NCBI GenBank assembly: GCA_030435675.1
Contig: CM059625.1
Span: 1,054,001 to 1,118,000, forward strand
Origin: Steinernema hermaphroditum
Taxonomy: Eukaryota > Nematoda > Chromadorea > Rhabditida > Steinernematidae
Reading direction: 5' to 3'
DNA: 64,000 bases
Shown: one piece after another, positions 54,754-64,000 of the stretch
Numbering within the stretch: the first letter of the stretch is position 1
Layout: every line of letters starts with the position of its first letter
Made by a program: the position numbers and the translations under genes
The notes under the pieces: model-generated
The model's database searches: none
The model's input: only the letters and a program-made list of their open reading frames with translations
What the model was told of the DNA's origin: nothing

Positions 54754-57105
54754 GTAAGTTGATTCCCGATTTTAATATGTGCTATCTTAACTTGTTCTCC
54801 GTCTAACCCGACTTTCAAATTTACAATTGTATTATTAAGTTGTCTGTTATAACGGCCCATCATGGAGAGAATTCTTCATAACTCTGCTATGATACGTGCA
54901 TTTATGAAATATACGATCTCTTACGCTTCTGATCTTTACCAAGCTAAGTTGTTTGATATATATCTGTACCGATTTTTTGTGTTCAATGTATCGTCACCGA
55001 TGCACAACTTCATTGAATATCCAGTCTGATGAACTGTATATCTGTCACATAACTTTATTTAGCCCGCGTCTTGCTCGGTGATGTATTCATCCTGCACGGA
55101 TTGTCATTGCGATTTGTAAAAGTGTGAGTGTCGTGAATTGTGGTACTGAGAGTGGATGAATAAAATAAATTCATAATACACATTATTTTTCCTGCGAATA
55201 GGGGCTGCCTTTTGGTGAATAACACGCACAACCGAAGATTGGCGAAATTCACTGCAGAGTAATGAACAAACACACCTGTTCTCCAAGCGTGAAGTTAGCC
55301 GCATATGCGCATTATCATCCAAATGTTTTCTTTTTCCTTAGATTTGCAAAGTGCTTTACATTGGGGAGAACCCTAGTGAATGCTAGACTCACTTTGAGCG
55401 CACACTTAGGTGTGGTAATCATCATTAAGCATGTGAACGGCGCTTCCTCATTTCTGGCAAAGGACAGCATTTGGGCTGACTGTCGGTTCTTTGATGCAGC
55501 TATGAGCGAGTTGGTTGCATACTAATCTTTCTAAAGTCCATTATGAATTTGCTACCCTTTGGCCACAGTAATCTAAAGCACCTTCTTCATCGTGTTTGTG
55601 CCTGCTTTTCTCTAATACGCTTAAATTCCTGTGGCTCAACCCACTCATCTTTGTTACCGTAGCAACCGACGAGAGACGACCAAGCTCTGTGACTTATGAC
55701 GATAAGTGACTGTTCTTTACGTAAAAGATTCAGCTTCCGGCGTCGTCTATATGTCACTAGCGTTGTCGCATCCCCATGATGGTTGACGCACTCTATGGCC
55801 AGTCGGTGTCATCGTCGCTTCTGCCTCTGATTTCACTATTGCATAGCTCGACGTTTTGCACTTTGGCACCTTCTAACACTGAAATCACGCTTCCGCTCTC
55901 TACGCGAAGGATAACCCACATACTTCCTCGTTTTCCAAGGTGCATCGTAGCTGAAAACATATCTGATTTGGTTTTTATTTTCCAACGACGTAAAACAACA
56001 TATTTTCTTATTCTTTTGGGTTTTGCGGTTGCATGTAGTTAGGTTATTAAAATTCTTGTCTTCCAGGTAACGCTTTTTCTTGCTTTTCTTATATTTGCGT
56101 TTCCGCGTTGGAAATATATCAGTTAGTGTGCGTGAGAGATCCATTCACAGCTTATGAAATTCCATAGATATCCGTAATTATCATCTGAAGCCCTGAGACC
56201 CAGGATATCGAGTAAATGGATTAGAGTAAATTGTACTTGAACTTGAAATGCCCTTGAGACTCATTCTGTAATTATAGCATCCCGCTCAAAAACTACACCG
56301 CGAACGTTTCCCCCTAGATAAGGTAATTTAACCCTGAACTTCCGCTATCGAAGAATCCACCAAAAAAATTAAACCCAGAGTTCTAAAGCGAATACATCAC
56401 ATACTTTGAGAAAACGCGACGATCTCTGCCACAATCAATCTACAATCATGACATCATAATGTTATAGCAGGCAACTACATACGCTGCTTATTGGCGTCGA
56501 TCGAGGGCAATAGTGTGTATTGTACTATATTAGAAAATCTGAGAAGGTTCTTTCTAAGGTATTTTCTGTGAACTTTGGACATCACATGACGCCTGGGCAT
56601 TGCACAGCGCCATAGAACTGGGCAGCCACATCTACATCACCTTCCATGTGTACCCCTTACCACTGTCTGTAGCGCTCATTTCGATCGGTTTTAGCACTAT
56701 CGCCCCTATGAATCGGCCACTCATTCAGTATCCGCTTCTCCGCCGCGCACTTTGCTGCTTTTGTCCCTTTCATTCGAAAAATGAACATTCCTTTCGCTTG
56801 CACTTTCTCCTTCAACTTCGAATCGTCGCCCTGCCTTTCCATTTTTACGGAGATGTCGATTAGATCCTGTATTACATGTCTCGTGAGCATAGCTGCCTGG
56901 TGTTCCGGATTGCGAACGCTAGAATGCCTTTAGATGCTGAGGAGCATAGACCCAGAATTTTCGGGAAGACCCAGAAAGCGTGACGTCTAGTGCGTACCAG
57001 CGTTTTGTATATCTGTGTTTACCGACTTTATATTTACATTCCTTTCGCTGCTTCATATCCTCGTAGGTTTTGCATATCTGCCCTTTATTCTAGAGAATCG
57101 CCGTC
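54754..57105. other. intergenic stretch, nothing recognised
   Basis: 2.35 kb between the kinase stop and the start of the RRM gene, both plus strand. No supportable exon or repeat was seen; the spacing argues against a classical nematode operon. Confidence 0.5.
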
Positions 57106-57853
57106 ATGGACTACTGGAACGGAGGTCTATCTCAAACGAGACGGGTACCAAATGCCCACAAGAGGCGCCTTTATGTTGGGAATCTGGCACCGGAGACAAC
57201 GAAAGGTATGATTAGATAGTTGACCGGAACAGCTTTTATCATTTCAGAGGAGATAAAGCTGCGTCTCCAAATGTTTGGACCTATTGATGATGTGGTTATA
57301 AAACATGACTCCATCCACAACGGCATGCCATGTAGCTACGCGTTCATAACATTCCGCATGGAAGGCTCAATCACCAGTGTGTTCTCGTATGGCGATATTG
57401 TTTTCAAGCAGCGAACGGTGAGTGGTCAGCTTATAAGGCGTTCTGCATTCGAACGAACAAACCTAGTATCTAATATTTTGATGTATCAATGCAAGAATCT
57501 TTCAGCTTGTTCTCAGACGCTACCGGCCCAACTATGCTGTATCATTGACTACAGCTCGTCAAGCGAACCACTGTGAATGTTGCAAGAACAAATCGATGAA
57601 GGTAAACAAGTGGACCCAGACAGAATCACTACAAGTTCCACCACCACTGTTTCAATCATCTCCATCGAACCATGTGTTCGGCATGTACGGACATTTTGCT
57701 TCGATGAATGGAGGGCCACCTGTCCCTCCTCGCGCAGAAATGTCGTATACCCAGCAAAGCTCTTCACCTGCGATGGCCCACTTCCAGGGAATCCTGTCTG
57801 CTCCAAGCATCTCCTCACTCGACGAGCGGTTCTATGGTATCATGATTGAGTAG
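57106..57853 (+). CDS. small single-RRM RNA-binding protein
   Basis: Three exons (57106-57205, 57248-57417, 57506-57853) join in phase to 205 residues. The RNA recognition motif occupies about residues 20-100: RNP2 RLYVGNLA, then the alpha helix TTKEEIKLRLQMFGPIDDV, and RNP1 as YAFITF, with aromatic residues at the RNA-contact positions of both RNPs. Basic KRR precedes RNP2. After the domain comes a Cys/Lys patch (HCECCKNKS) and a low-complexity tail with Pro, Ser, Met and Gln that may mediate protein contacts. I cannot assign an ortholog. ATTCTAG lies 12 bases before the ATG. The stop lies 159 bp from the stop of the opposing ALG6 gene, and its AATAAA at 57940 falls in that gap. Confidence 0.84.
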
Positions 57854-57909
57854 TCTTAGTAGGTCCGTCGCCTCAAAGCAACAAAGAAGTGGGGCCTAAT
57901 GAATAACAG

Positions 57910-57945
57910 TTTATTGCGTAATGATAAATGGACTAGCGAAATAAA
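57910..57945. terminator. facing poly(A) signals in the RRM/ALG6 gap
   Basis: TTTATT at 57910-57915 is AATAAA on the minus strand for ALG6, 98 bases past its stop. AATAAA at 57940-57945 on the plus strand serves the RRM gene. The two 3' ends therefore overlap by some tens of bases. Confidence 0.55.
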
Positions 57946-58012
57946 TGAACGACCATCTGAACATGATTTACCGACCCGCTTCATGTAGCCAAAGACCAGA
58001 ACAATTTGACGT

Positions 58013-59883
58013 TCAGCGCCGTGTTCGCTGTCGAATACCTGTAGATTCTCCATCCTTGGTTTTAGCGTTTCTTTTTTCCATTTCTGTTTTTGCCTTCCTC
58101 GACAATTGTTCTGTTCGGTCCTTCTTTGTGTTCGTTCCGCGAAAAATGTTTACCAAGCTGCTTGTCATCTTATAATCCAGGTACAACTTCAGCAGAATGA
58201 AGTGCGCAAACGAGTAAATAGCATTCAGCAACGGAAAAAGGAACGGCAAGTGCGCTGGAGGTGGTACTATCATTTCTGCGACACAGAGTAGACACCCTGC
58301 TGCAAAACTAAAGTTGCTTAAAAGCGATTTCTAAAACATCTTGTCAGTATTACTAGAAAACCTAACTTGAACTTACAATGGAAACATTATTCTGGAACAC
58401 GCAGTGATAAGCGATACTGTAGGGAAGAGCAGACACCACTCCGTCCTTTAGCAGCAGTGGGAATAAGCTAATATTTGTAACGCTTAAAAGCGTCGTCATC
58501 AGCAGACGCTCCTCCTGCAGTAACAATAAGGCAGGTCTGAAAGGTTCATCGTTAAAATCGTTTTCTAGACTATATCGCTTACATCGCTGCAAGTAGAATC
58601 GATTTTTCATGTACTTGAAATGAAAAGAGGAAGAATGACAACGATGAATTCAGTAAGCCCATTAGGAAACATGTCTTTGACGGGTTCAGAAGAAGCGTGA
58701 AGAACGTAGGTATCACACTAAGAAGTACGAGGCCTGTGCTGGCTCGCAGCAACTGATGGATGGTTAGCAGGTCCTTAAACTTGAAGACAACAGAAGAGCA
58801 GCACCAGAAGTTAGCAACTTTGTCCTGCATGACAATCTGCTTTAGAAAGAAAGTGCTTGTCGTGTTTACCTCAAATAGTCCACGATAGAACGGGAATATA
58901 CGTCCTAGGACCTGGAGAGGACCATCTTTCGAGTAGACGAATGGGGCCCACACAACGGCGAAGGTGATAATTACGCAAATGCCCAATTTGGCTAAGTGAT
59001 AAATAATCCTGAATTGCAATTATAGTACAATATTAGATATATTTTTATTGTTGACTTACGATTTAATCGGCCGCAGTGTTAACGGGCCATAAAAGAGAGA
59101 ACGTCCAAGAAGGTAGGCAAAGATAGGTATCGCGTGATAGAGCTCCATCTGCTTGAAACTTAGGGCTAGCACAAATGCAACTGATCCATACGCAGGCTTG
59201 TTCTTGAAGAAGAAGTAAACAGCCCATAGGAAAAGTCCCAGTGATATGTGATTATACCTAAATCGAGAACAATAATAAAAAACGCGTTTCATCTGGGACA
59301 TACTGGAAATGTCCGTTGTCAATGAGCATTAGCCCGGGATACAACAATGCAGCTAACAGCACTTCACTCTGAAATATGGTTTGGTCTGAAGGAAAGCATT
59401 GACCGTCCACCTACCTTAGCATTCTTCAGCAGCAACCAAAGAGCTGGAATATAGAGGGCCACAAACGTGACCATAACTGACATCCGCATGAAGAGCTTGT
59501 GATAATCGTTGGTTATGCCACGAGAAGTATGCAGTGCCGTCCATTCTGGGTGGATCATTTCGCTTCTGTAATAGGTAATATAATATTTAGCAGCATGAAC
59601 TAAATGCCAACATTTTACCGACAATGAAACTGTGGTATGCAGTGAGCGGAGGATAGTCCAGTCCCCAGTAGTTGAGATCATTATTTGTTGAGTTCACGTA
59701 CCACTCAGAAATAGGCAGATTGGTGGTAATTTCCATCCAATGACGCTGTGCTTCAAAGTCTCCAAACTTCGGCGGCATGTTGAAGCCAGAATATCCACTG
59801 AGTGATATGGACGCTTGTACTACGATGCTAAGCAGCAAAATCAACCATTTGTGTTCTGTACAAGAATCACCCGTCCTAGTCAT
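58013..59883 (-). CDS. ALG6: dolichyl-P-Glc:Man9GlcNAc2-PP-dolichol alpha-1,3-glucosyltransferase
   Basis: Eight exons (59612-59883, 59415-59565, 59304-59368, 59060-59257, 58870-59008, 58583-58824, 58377-58536, 58013-58330) join in phase to 514 residues, the usual ALG6 length. It adds the first glucose to the lipid-linked oligosaccharide in the ER before N-glycosylation. Family segments are NYWGLDYPPLTAYHS (luminal loop with the catalytic Asp region), HPEWTALHTSRG, KLFMRMSV, DNGHFQYNHISLG, FKQMELYHAI, APFVYSKDG, RGLFEDKVANFWC and FPLLLKDG. About eleven hydrophobic helices are visible. The C-terminal tail of about 55 basic residues (LSRKAKTEMEKRNAK) is longer than usual and cytosolic-looking. 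TTTCAG sits 3 bases before the ATG. The first donor is AAAAT|gttggc; the nearer gtaaaa donor breaks the frame. Confidence 0.96.
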
Positions 59884-60671
59884 GATCTGAAATTACTAAC
59901 ACGTGTAACTAGCATCCATTTTATGGCTATTCAGATGCGCACCAAGCACTTCGACACAAAAATACCTGTACACGTGCCTAGCAGAAATCATCGTGCACAA
60001 CCAAACGTATATGTCCCCAGCCGACATTGGAAATGACACAACCAGTGACGTGTACATGAAAAAATGTATTCAGTGCGGTTCGATTCTCGATCAGCCGCTA
60101 ACAACAGTTTGAACTTGTTTCAGAATTTTCGATTTCTGTTCGGGTTCCAATCAATACGCGAAGTTGTCTTTCAAACAAATCGTTTCAGGCTTTCGGAAAA
60201 ATAGCTACTTCCTCAGCGATAACAGTGCACCCTTGCAATGATTGAGAGCGTCAATTTACTCGTGGAAGAAAGTGTACAGAAAACAAACAGTTCAGTAAGC
60301 TACTGCAGGTGTAGGTGAATGTCAGATCAGCAAAATATCAGAAAACCCGCGCTCTGATAAGTCTCTTCTTCCGGAAGAACAGAACATTTAGCAGATGCAA
60401 CAGCTACAAGCTATCAAAAAATCCGAGCCGCTTCGAAACGAAGTAAACATAGTAAATCAATAGAATCATTGAGTTGATCACCTTTAAAGCGTCCATGAAG
60501 AAACATACAACCATCAACAAGGCAATATGTGGACATCGAGGTCTTCAAGCGCGTCGCCTGCACGTTAATTGGATCAAACGAAGCAACACCGACTCATATG
60601 AAGAACATGAGAACAATAACGAAACAACAAATACTGTCACAGTAATTGATAAGGTCTCAAACGGTTACACG
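59884..60671. other. intergenic stretch, nothing recognised
   Basis: 788 bp between the 3' end of the heavy-chain gene and the ALG6 start, both minus strand. This is wider than the roughly 100-bp gaps of classical nematode operons. Only short open frames occur. Confidence 0.5.
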
Positions 60672-63600
60672 TCAAACTGTAAACGACACAACGACTCCCT
60701 CGTCGGGGCCCAGCGTTAGAATTTGTGATGAGAGATCGATCAAAGCGCGAGGCTCATAGCTGCTCGAGCCCGAGTTCACAACATCTACTCTTGCTTGTCG
60801 GAGATTCGCCTCATTGATCGAGGGTACGTCGTTTAGCGGTAGTTCAACAGTTGATTTGCCAAAGTTTACTCCGGCGACAAAGACCTGAAATGTAGCAATA
60901 TAACACTTTTTCGCGCTTGTTATGTTATGCGTTCTGCATCGGTTTTCATTCAGATTCGAAATTCTTTGAAAACTCAAACGACAGTTACGTATCTTGATTA
61001 AACAGAACAAATCGCCCGTAATCCAGTGGGACGTGCGCGGCGCGGTTCGTCGCGGAAAGCGATCTGTTTGCGAGATTGGTTCGTAAAAAAGCTTTTGATT
61101 AATGCTGGAGAATAATGGAGAAAAAGCGTGGAACGGGTTCTAAGTTCATTCAGACGAGATAGGTTTCCAGCGTGCACGTTAGGCGTTTCTCAGTGCAGAC
61201 GTCGGTTTACTCTATCAAACATCGATATTGGGTGACCTCATGGATTTGTTTGATGGAACACAAGTCCTACCATTGTTTTCTATTCTGTGTGTCAAACCTC
61301 ATGTCAATGTTTGTACTGTGAAAGCGGGTATACAGTTACCCTTGTCTATTCATCGTTCTGACGCCTCGTCGAGTGGCCGCTCTTAGATTTTTTGAGTTAG
61401 TGTCACTTTATGTTCGTACAGCTCACCTGTCCTTTAGTGATATCGTCCTCTCTCCAAAATCGCGTAAGCGTGAAAGCCGAATGGTTGTGCAGTTTGCCAA
61501 TATATACCTGGCCGTGACTCAGCGCGTCGTAACGTTTCCTCATGTTTACCAGTTTCCGAACCACGTTCCACATGCTTTTTGAATTGGTACGTTGACTCTG
61601 AAACATGCTCAATTTTAATGGTACGTGTAACGACGATCAACCTCATAGTTTACTGATTTATAGTTGTCTTGAACGCCCACTTTTGCATCATCTACTACTG
61701 TGAAACCACTGTTAGCGGATTCGTTCCAAAGCATTGCACCTCGTTGTGGGAAAGGCTAAATCATTATGAAAGTGTGGTCTATGCGCTATACTTTACCAAC
61801 CTGTGAGTTAGTCGGCAAATTCTGTAGGCCGATCTCATCACCGTAATAGAGCAGATTCGTTCCGGGCAATAAGAGTTGCACCATGGTCATCAACTCCGCG
61901 TGATCTTGGCTTTTTGCTCTCGTAGCAATCCGGTTCAAAAATGGATTTCCCAGTTCCCACAGGGGCCAAATGTTGGGGTTGTTCGTGTGGAAGAGCAGAA
62001 CATCGGAGAGAATTTCATGATAGCATTCGGCCACATTGTCTCCCAGCCTGCACACGCGCCCGTTTCGCTCAATTGGGCCCAATTCATAGTTGACCACTGC
62101 ATCCAGGCCGCTTGTTATAAGCAATTTCTTGTCGTTTTCGCGTGCTTCTTCGAAACTTGCGAAGAGAAATCTGTAAACAAATTGTTTGCTATTTACCCGA
62201 TCGAGTCTTCTGTTTACGGTTTGGTGTCAGTATCGTTTCCAACAACTTCGTTAACATGTGCGCGAATTTCCTTTATCAACTCGCTAATGCCGTCCCAATC
62301 CTATAAAATGCTATCCTCTTTGTGTGACACATTCGCTGGAATACAAACCGGTTTCGAGCCATCCGGAACTCGAGCCAAATATTCTATTGTGTCCAGGTGG
62401 AATCCATCTATCCCTTTCTCGATCCAATGAGTGAACACTTCCTAAAGGAGTTTTTGAAGATAGGTGCTCAGAACAACCTCTAGCTTACAAACATTGACTG
62501 CTTCACTTGACTGTTTCTCCAGTTCAAGATCGGCATTTTAGGCTTGTTTTGTACATGCCAATAGAAAACTTTCGTGTCGCGGTATTCGTCGACAAAGTCG
62601 GATTTCACACCGGTACTTTTCCAGTAGTAGTAGTTTGCATATTGCGCATTCTCGGGCAGTGATCCCCGTGCACTTCGCAGGAACCAGTCATGCTCATCCG
62701 ACGTTGCGGCTAGCGGTATTGTAATCACAACTTTCAAACCTAAGACAAATCACAGACTCCGATTCGAAATAAGGTTCGCATACTTTTTTCATGTGCTGTT
62801 TGGATCAGCGTCTCGGCTTGTGCTCTTGTTCCCAATCTCGAGTCCACAGCCATATAGTCGCGAACGGCTGTTTCCGACATATCGTCGCTTAATAAGAATG
62901 GTCTTGGAAAGATCGTTGACACCCCAAGGCGACGGAAATCTTCTATCCTACTGGAGAGACCGGGGAAATCGCCCAAACCGTCACTATTTGAGTCTTGTAT
63001 GGAAGGAACCCAGGCTTGGTAGACAGACGATGATTGGAACCATGTGGGAATATATTTAGCGGAGCACGCCGGAGATAGGAAGACTATGGCGGTGGCTACT
63101 AGGAACATGGCGATCCAAAGGAACCAGAAAAAAATAAACAGAAACCATCGAAGTCGCTTCCAAAACGGGTCATCCTTGTACTTTTCAAGTTCATCGACTG
63201 AGAGTCCGACAGCTGGCAGACGTCGTTGAGGGGATTCGGGAAGTGTTTCAAGCAAAGGTTCACCCTGTAACATGAACAATTGATTTGAGATTGGTCGAAA
63301 ATAGTTCATGAACAGTGTTTCGAAAGAAATTGCATTTTCTTTTAATTAAGTAAACTAGTCTCCGTTTTTTTAAAGTAACTATGCAGTCTCGATTGTGCTA
63401 CATTGTGCCGTGGTCCAATTTTTGACAATTAAATCCACACTCCTAGTATGTACGGAAAACGATCATTTTGAGTGCAGTGTTTCTTACGTTGTGTTTTATT
63501 ATCCTCTAAAGCCGAGGATCACTCCATCATACTTATGTTTACTACATCGCCGCAGGCTAATCCCAACATTAAAAGTGACACTAAAGACCCTCCGAATTAT

Positions 63601-63861
63601 CGATCGTCCTCATTTCGGCGAGCATCCAAAACAGCCCTACAAGTCGCTTGGATTCGGAATTGTCAGCTCGTGTCTCAAATCGCTTGTTTTCGAGCATACC
63701 TTTAGTGGATACAGTGTCGCCGGAACCGGATTGTTCTGAATTGCGACCAAATAACTCTCGGTTTTGTGTCCACGTTCAACTGTATGCAGCAAAGAATGAG
63801 GGTCTTCATGACGGTGGCCATTGCCAGCATTCAGCAGCTGGCGCTCGGCAGAAGAAGACAT
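60672..63861 (-). CDS. amino-acid transporter glycoprotein heavy chain (4F2hc/rBAT, SLC3 type)
   Basis: Nine exons (63700-63861, 62784-63264, 62489-62739, 62349-62441, 62218-62300, 61801-62170, 61642-61755, 61427-61597, 60672-60884) join in phase to 645 residues. It is a type II membrane protein: a cytosolic N-terminus, one helix (about 94-117, FLFIFFWFLWIAMFLVATAI) and a large alpha-amylase-like ectodomain (YQAWVPSIQDSNSDGLGDF; WIEKGIDGFHLD; LLLPGTNLLYYGDEIGL). Cys121, just outside the membrane, is placed where 4F2hc and rBAT bond the light chain. The usual NHD of amylase region IV is replaced, so enzymatic activity is unlikely. Such chains carry SLC7 amino-acid exchangers to the cell surface; worm ATGP proteins are the likely relatives. 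The ATG at 63861 (MSSSAERQLL) follows a TTTCAG about 55 bases upstream. Confidence 0.94.
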
Positions 63862-64000
63862 GTGGGCCGACGACGAGCTAATCGGTTCAGGCCGCAGACT
63901 GATGAGTGAAACTACTGAAACAGAACGCACACAAATGCAATACATTGGCCCCTCGTTCCTCACGGACAGTTACCAAGTCGCGAACAAACTTCACGCAGCC
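63862..64000. other. upstream sequence of the heavy-chain gene, cut by window end
   Basis: 139 bp up to the window edge. It contains the acceptor-like TTCTGTTTCAG (minus strand, near 63917-63927) that could receive a spliced leader. Confidence 0.4.

Noticed and set aside
59884..63861. Heavy-chain gene and ALG6 as an operon
   Set aside because: The same-strand gap is 788 bp and ALG6 has its own close acceptor; classical nematode operon gaps are near 100 bp.

Overview
The window is nuclear DNA of a nematode. The evidence is direct: a cuticle collagen with the nematode N-terminal domain, a multi-domain secreted C-type-lectin-like protein, a nematode-style serpentine receptor, very small introns (many of 37-50 bp), and splice-acceptor-like sequences (TTTCAG) 0-20 bases before many start codons, as expected where spliced leaders are trans-spliced. 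Gene order and sequence suggest a rhabditid-type worm; I cannot name the species.

Thirteen protein genes can be rebuilt exon by exon with consistent splice phases, and one tRNA is certain. Left to right: three exons of an unidentified gene (3.8-5.3 kb, minus); a DHRS1-like short-chain dehydrogenase (10.7-12.3 kb, minus); tRNA-Leu(AAG) (14.5 kb, plus); a small coiled-coil/bZIP-like ORF (15.3 kb, minus); an SLC5-type sodium-coupled transporter (16.6-18.4 kb, minus) with a 184-bp tandem duplication just upstream; a C-type-lectin-like secreted protein (20.7-22.7 kb, plus); an intronless unknown protein (23.0-24.0 kb, minus); a divergent STAT transcription factor (26.3-30.4 kb, minus); a cuticle collagen (32.2-33.4 kb, plus); a seven-helix receptor (33.6-34.9 kb, minus); a chymotrypsin-fold protease with odd features (41.6-42.7 kb, plus); a Krueppel-like factor with a 3.5-kb first intron (43.2-49.1 kb, minus); a divergent CLK/LAMMER kinase (52.6-54.8 kb, plus); a small RRM protein (57.1-57.9 kb, plus); ALG6 glucosyltransferase (58.0-59.9 kb, minus); and a 4F2hc/rBAT-type transporter heavy chain (60.7-63.9 kb, minus).

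Large gene-poor blocks lie at 1-2.3, 5.4-10.6, 34.9-41.5 and 49.1-52.6 kb. They hold repeats: a GAGTCCG-rich patch with a near-perfect hairpin (12.5-13.2 kb) and a MITE-like inverted repeat (35.96-36.69 kb).

The genes are mostly independent units rather than one pathway; I see no convincing operon, since the tandem same-strand neighbours are about 0.8-2.4 kb apart. Two themes recur. Secreted or gut-type genes (lectin, protease) carry CTGATAA GATA-type sites close to their starts. Two regulators (STAT and KLF) each sit opposite another gene across a long shared upstream region. I found no prokaryote-style system or CRISPR array. The least conventional items are the STAT with an insertion next to its SH2 region, the protease whose activation site follows Asp and which lost the 191-220 disulfide, and the kinase with HTD/DLG motifs.
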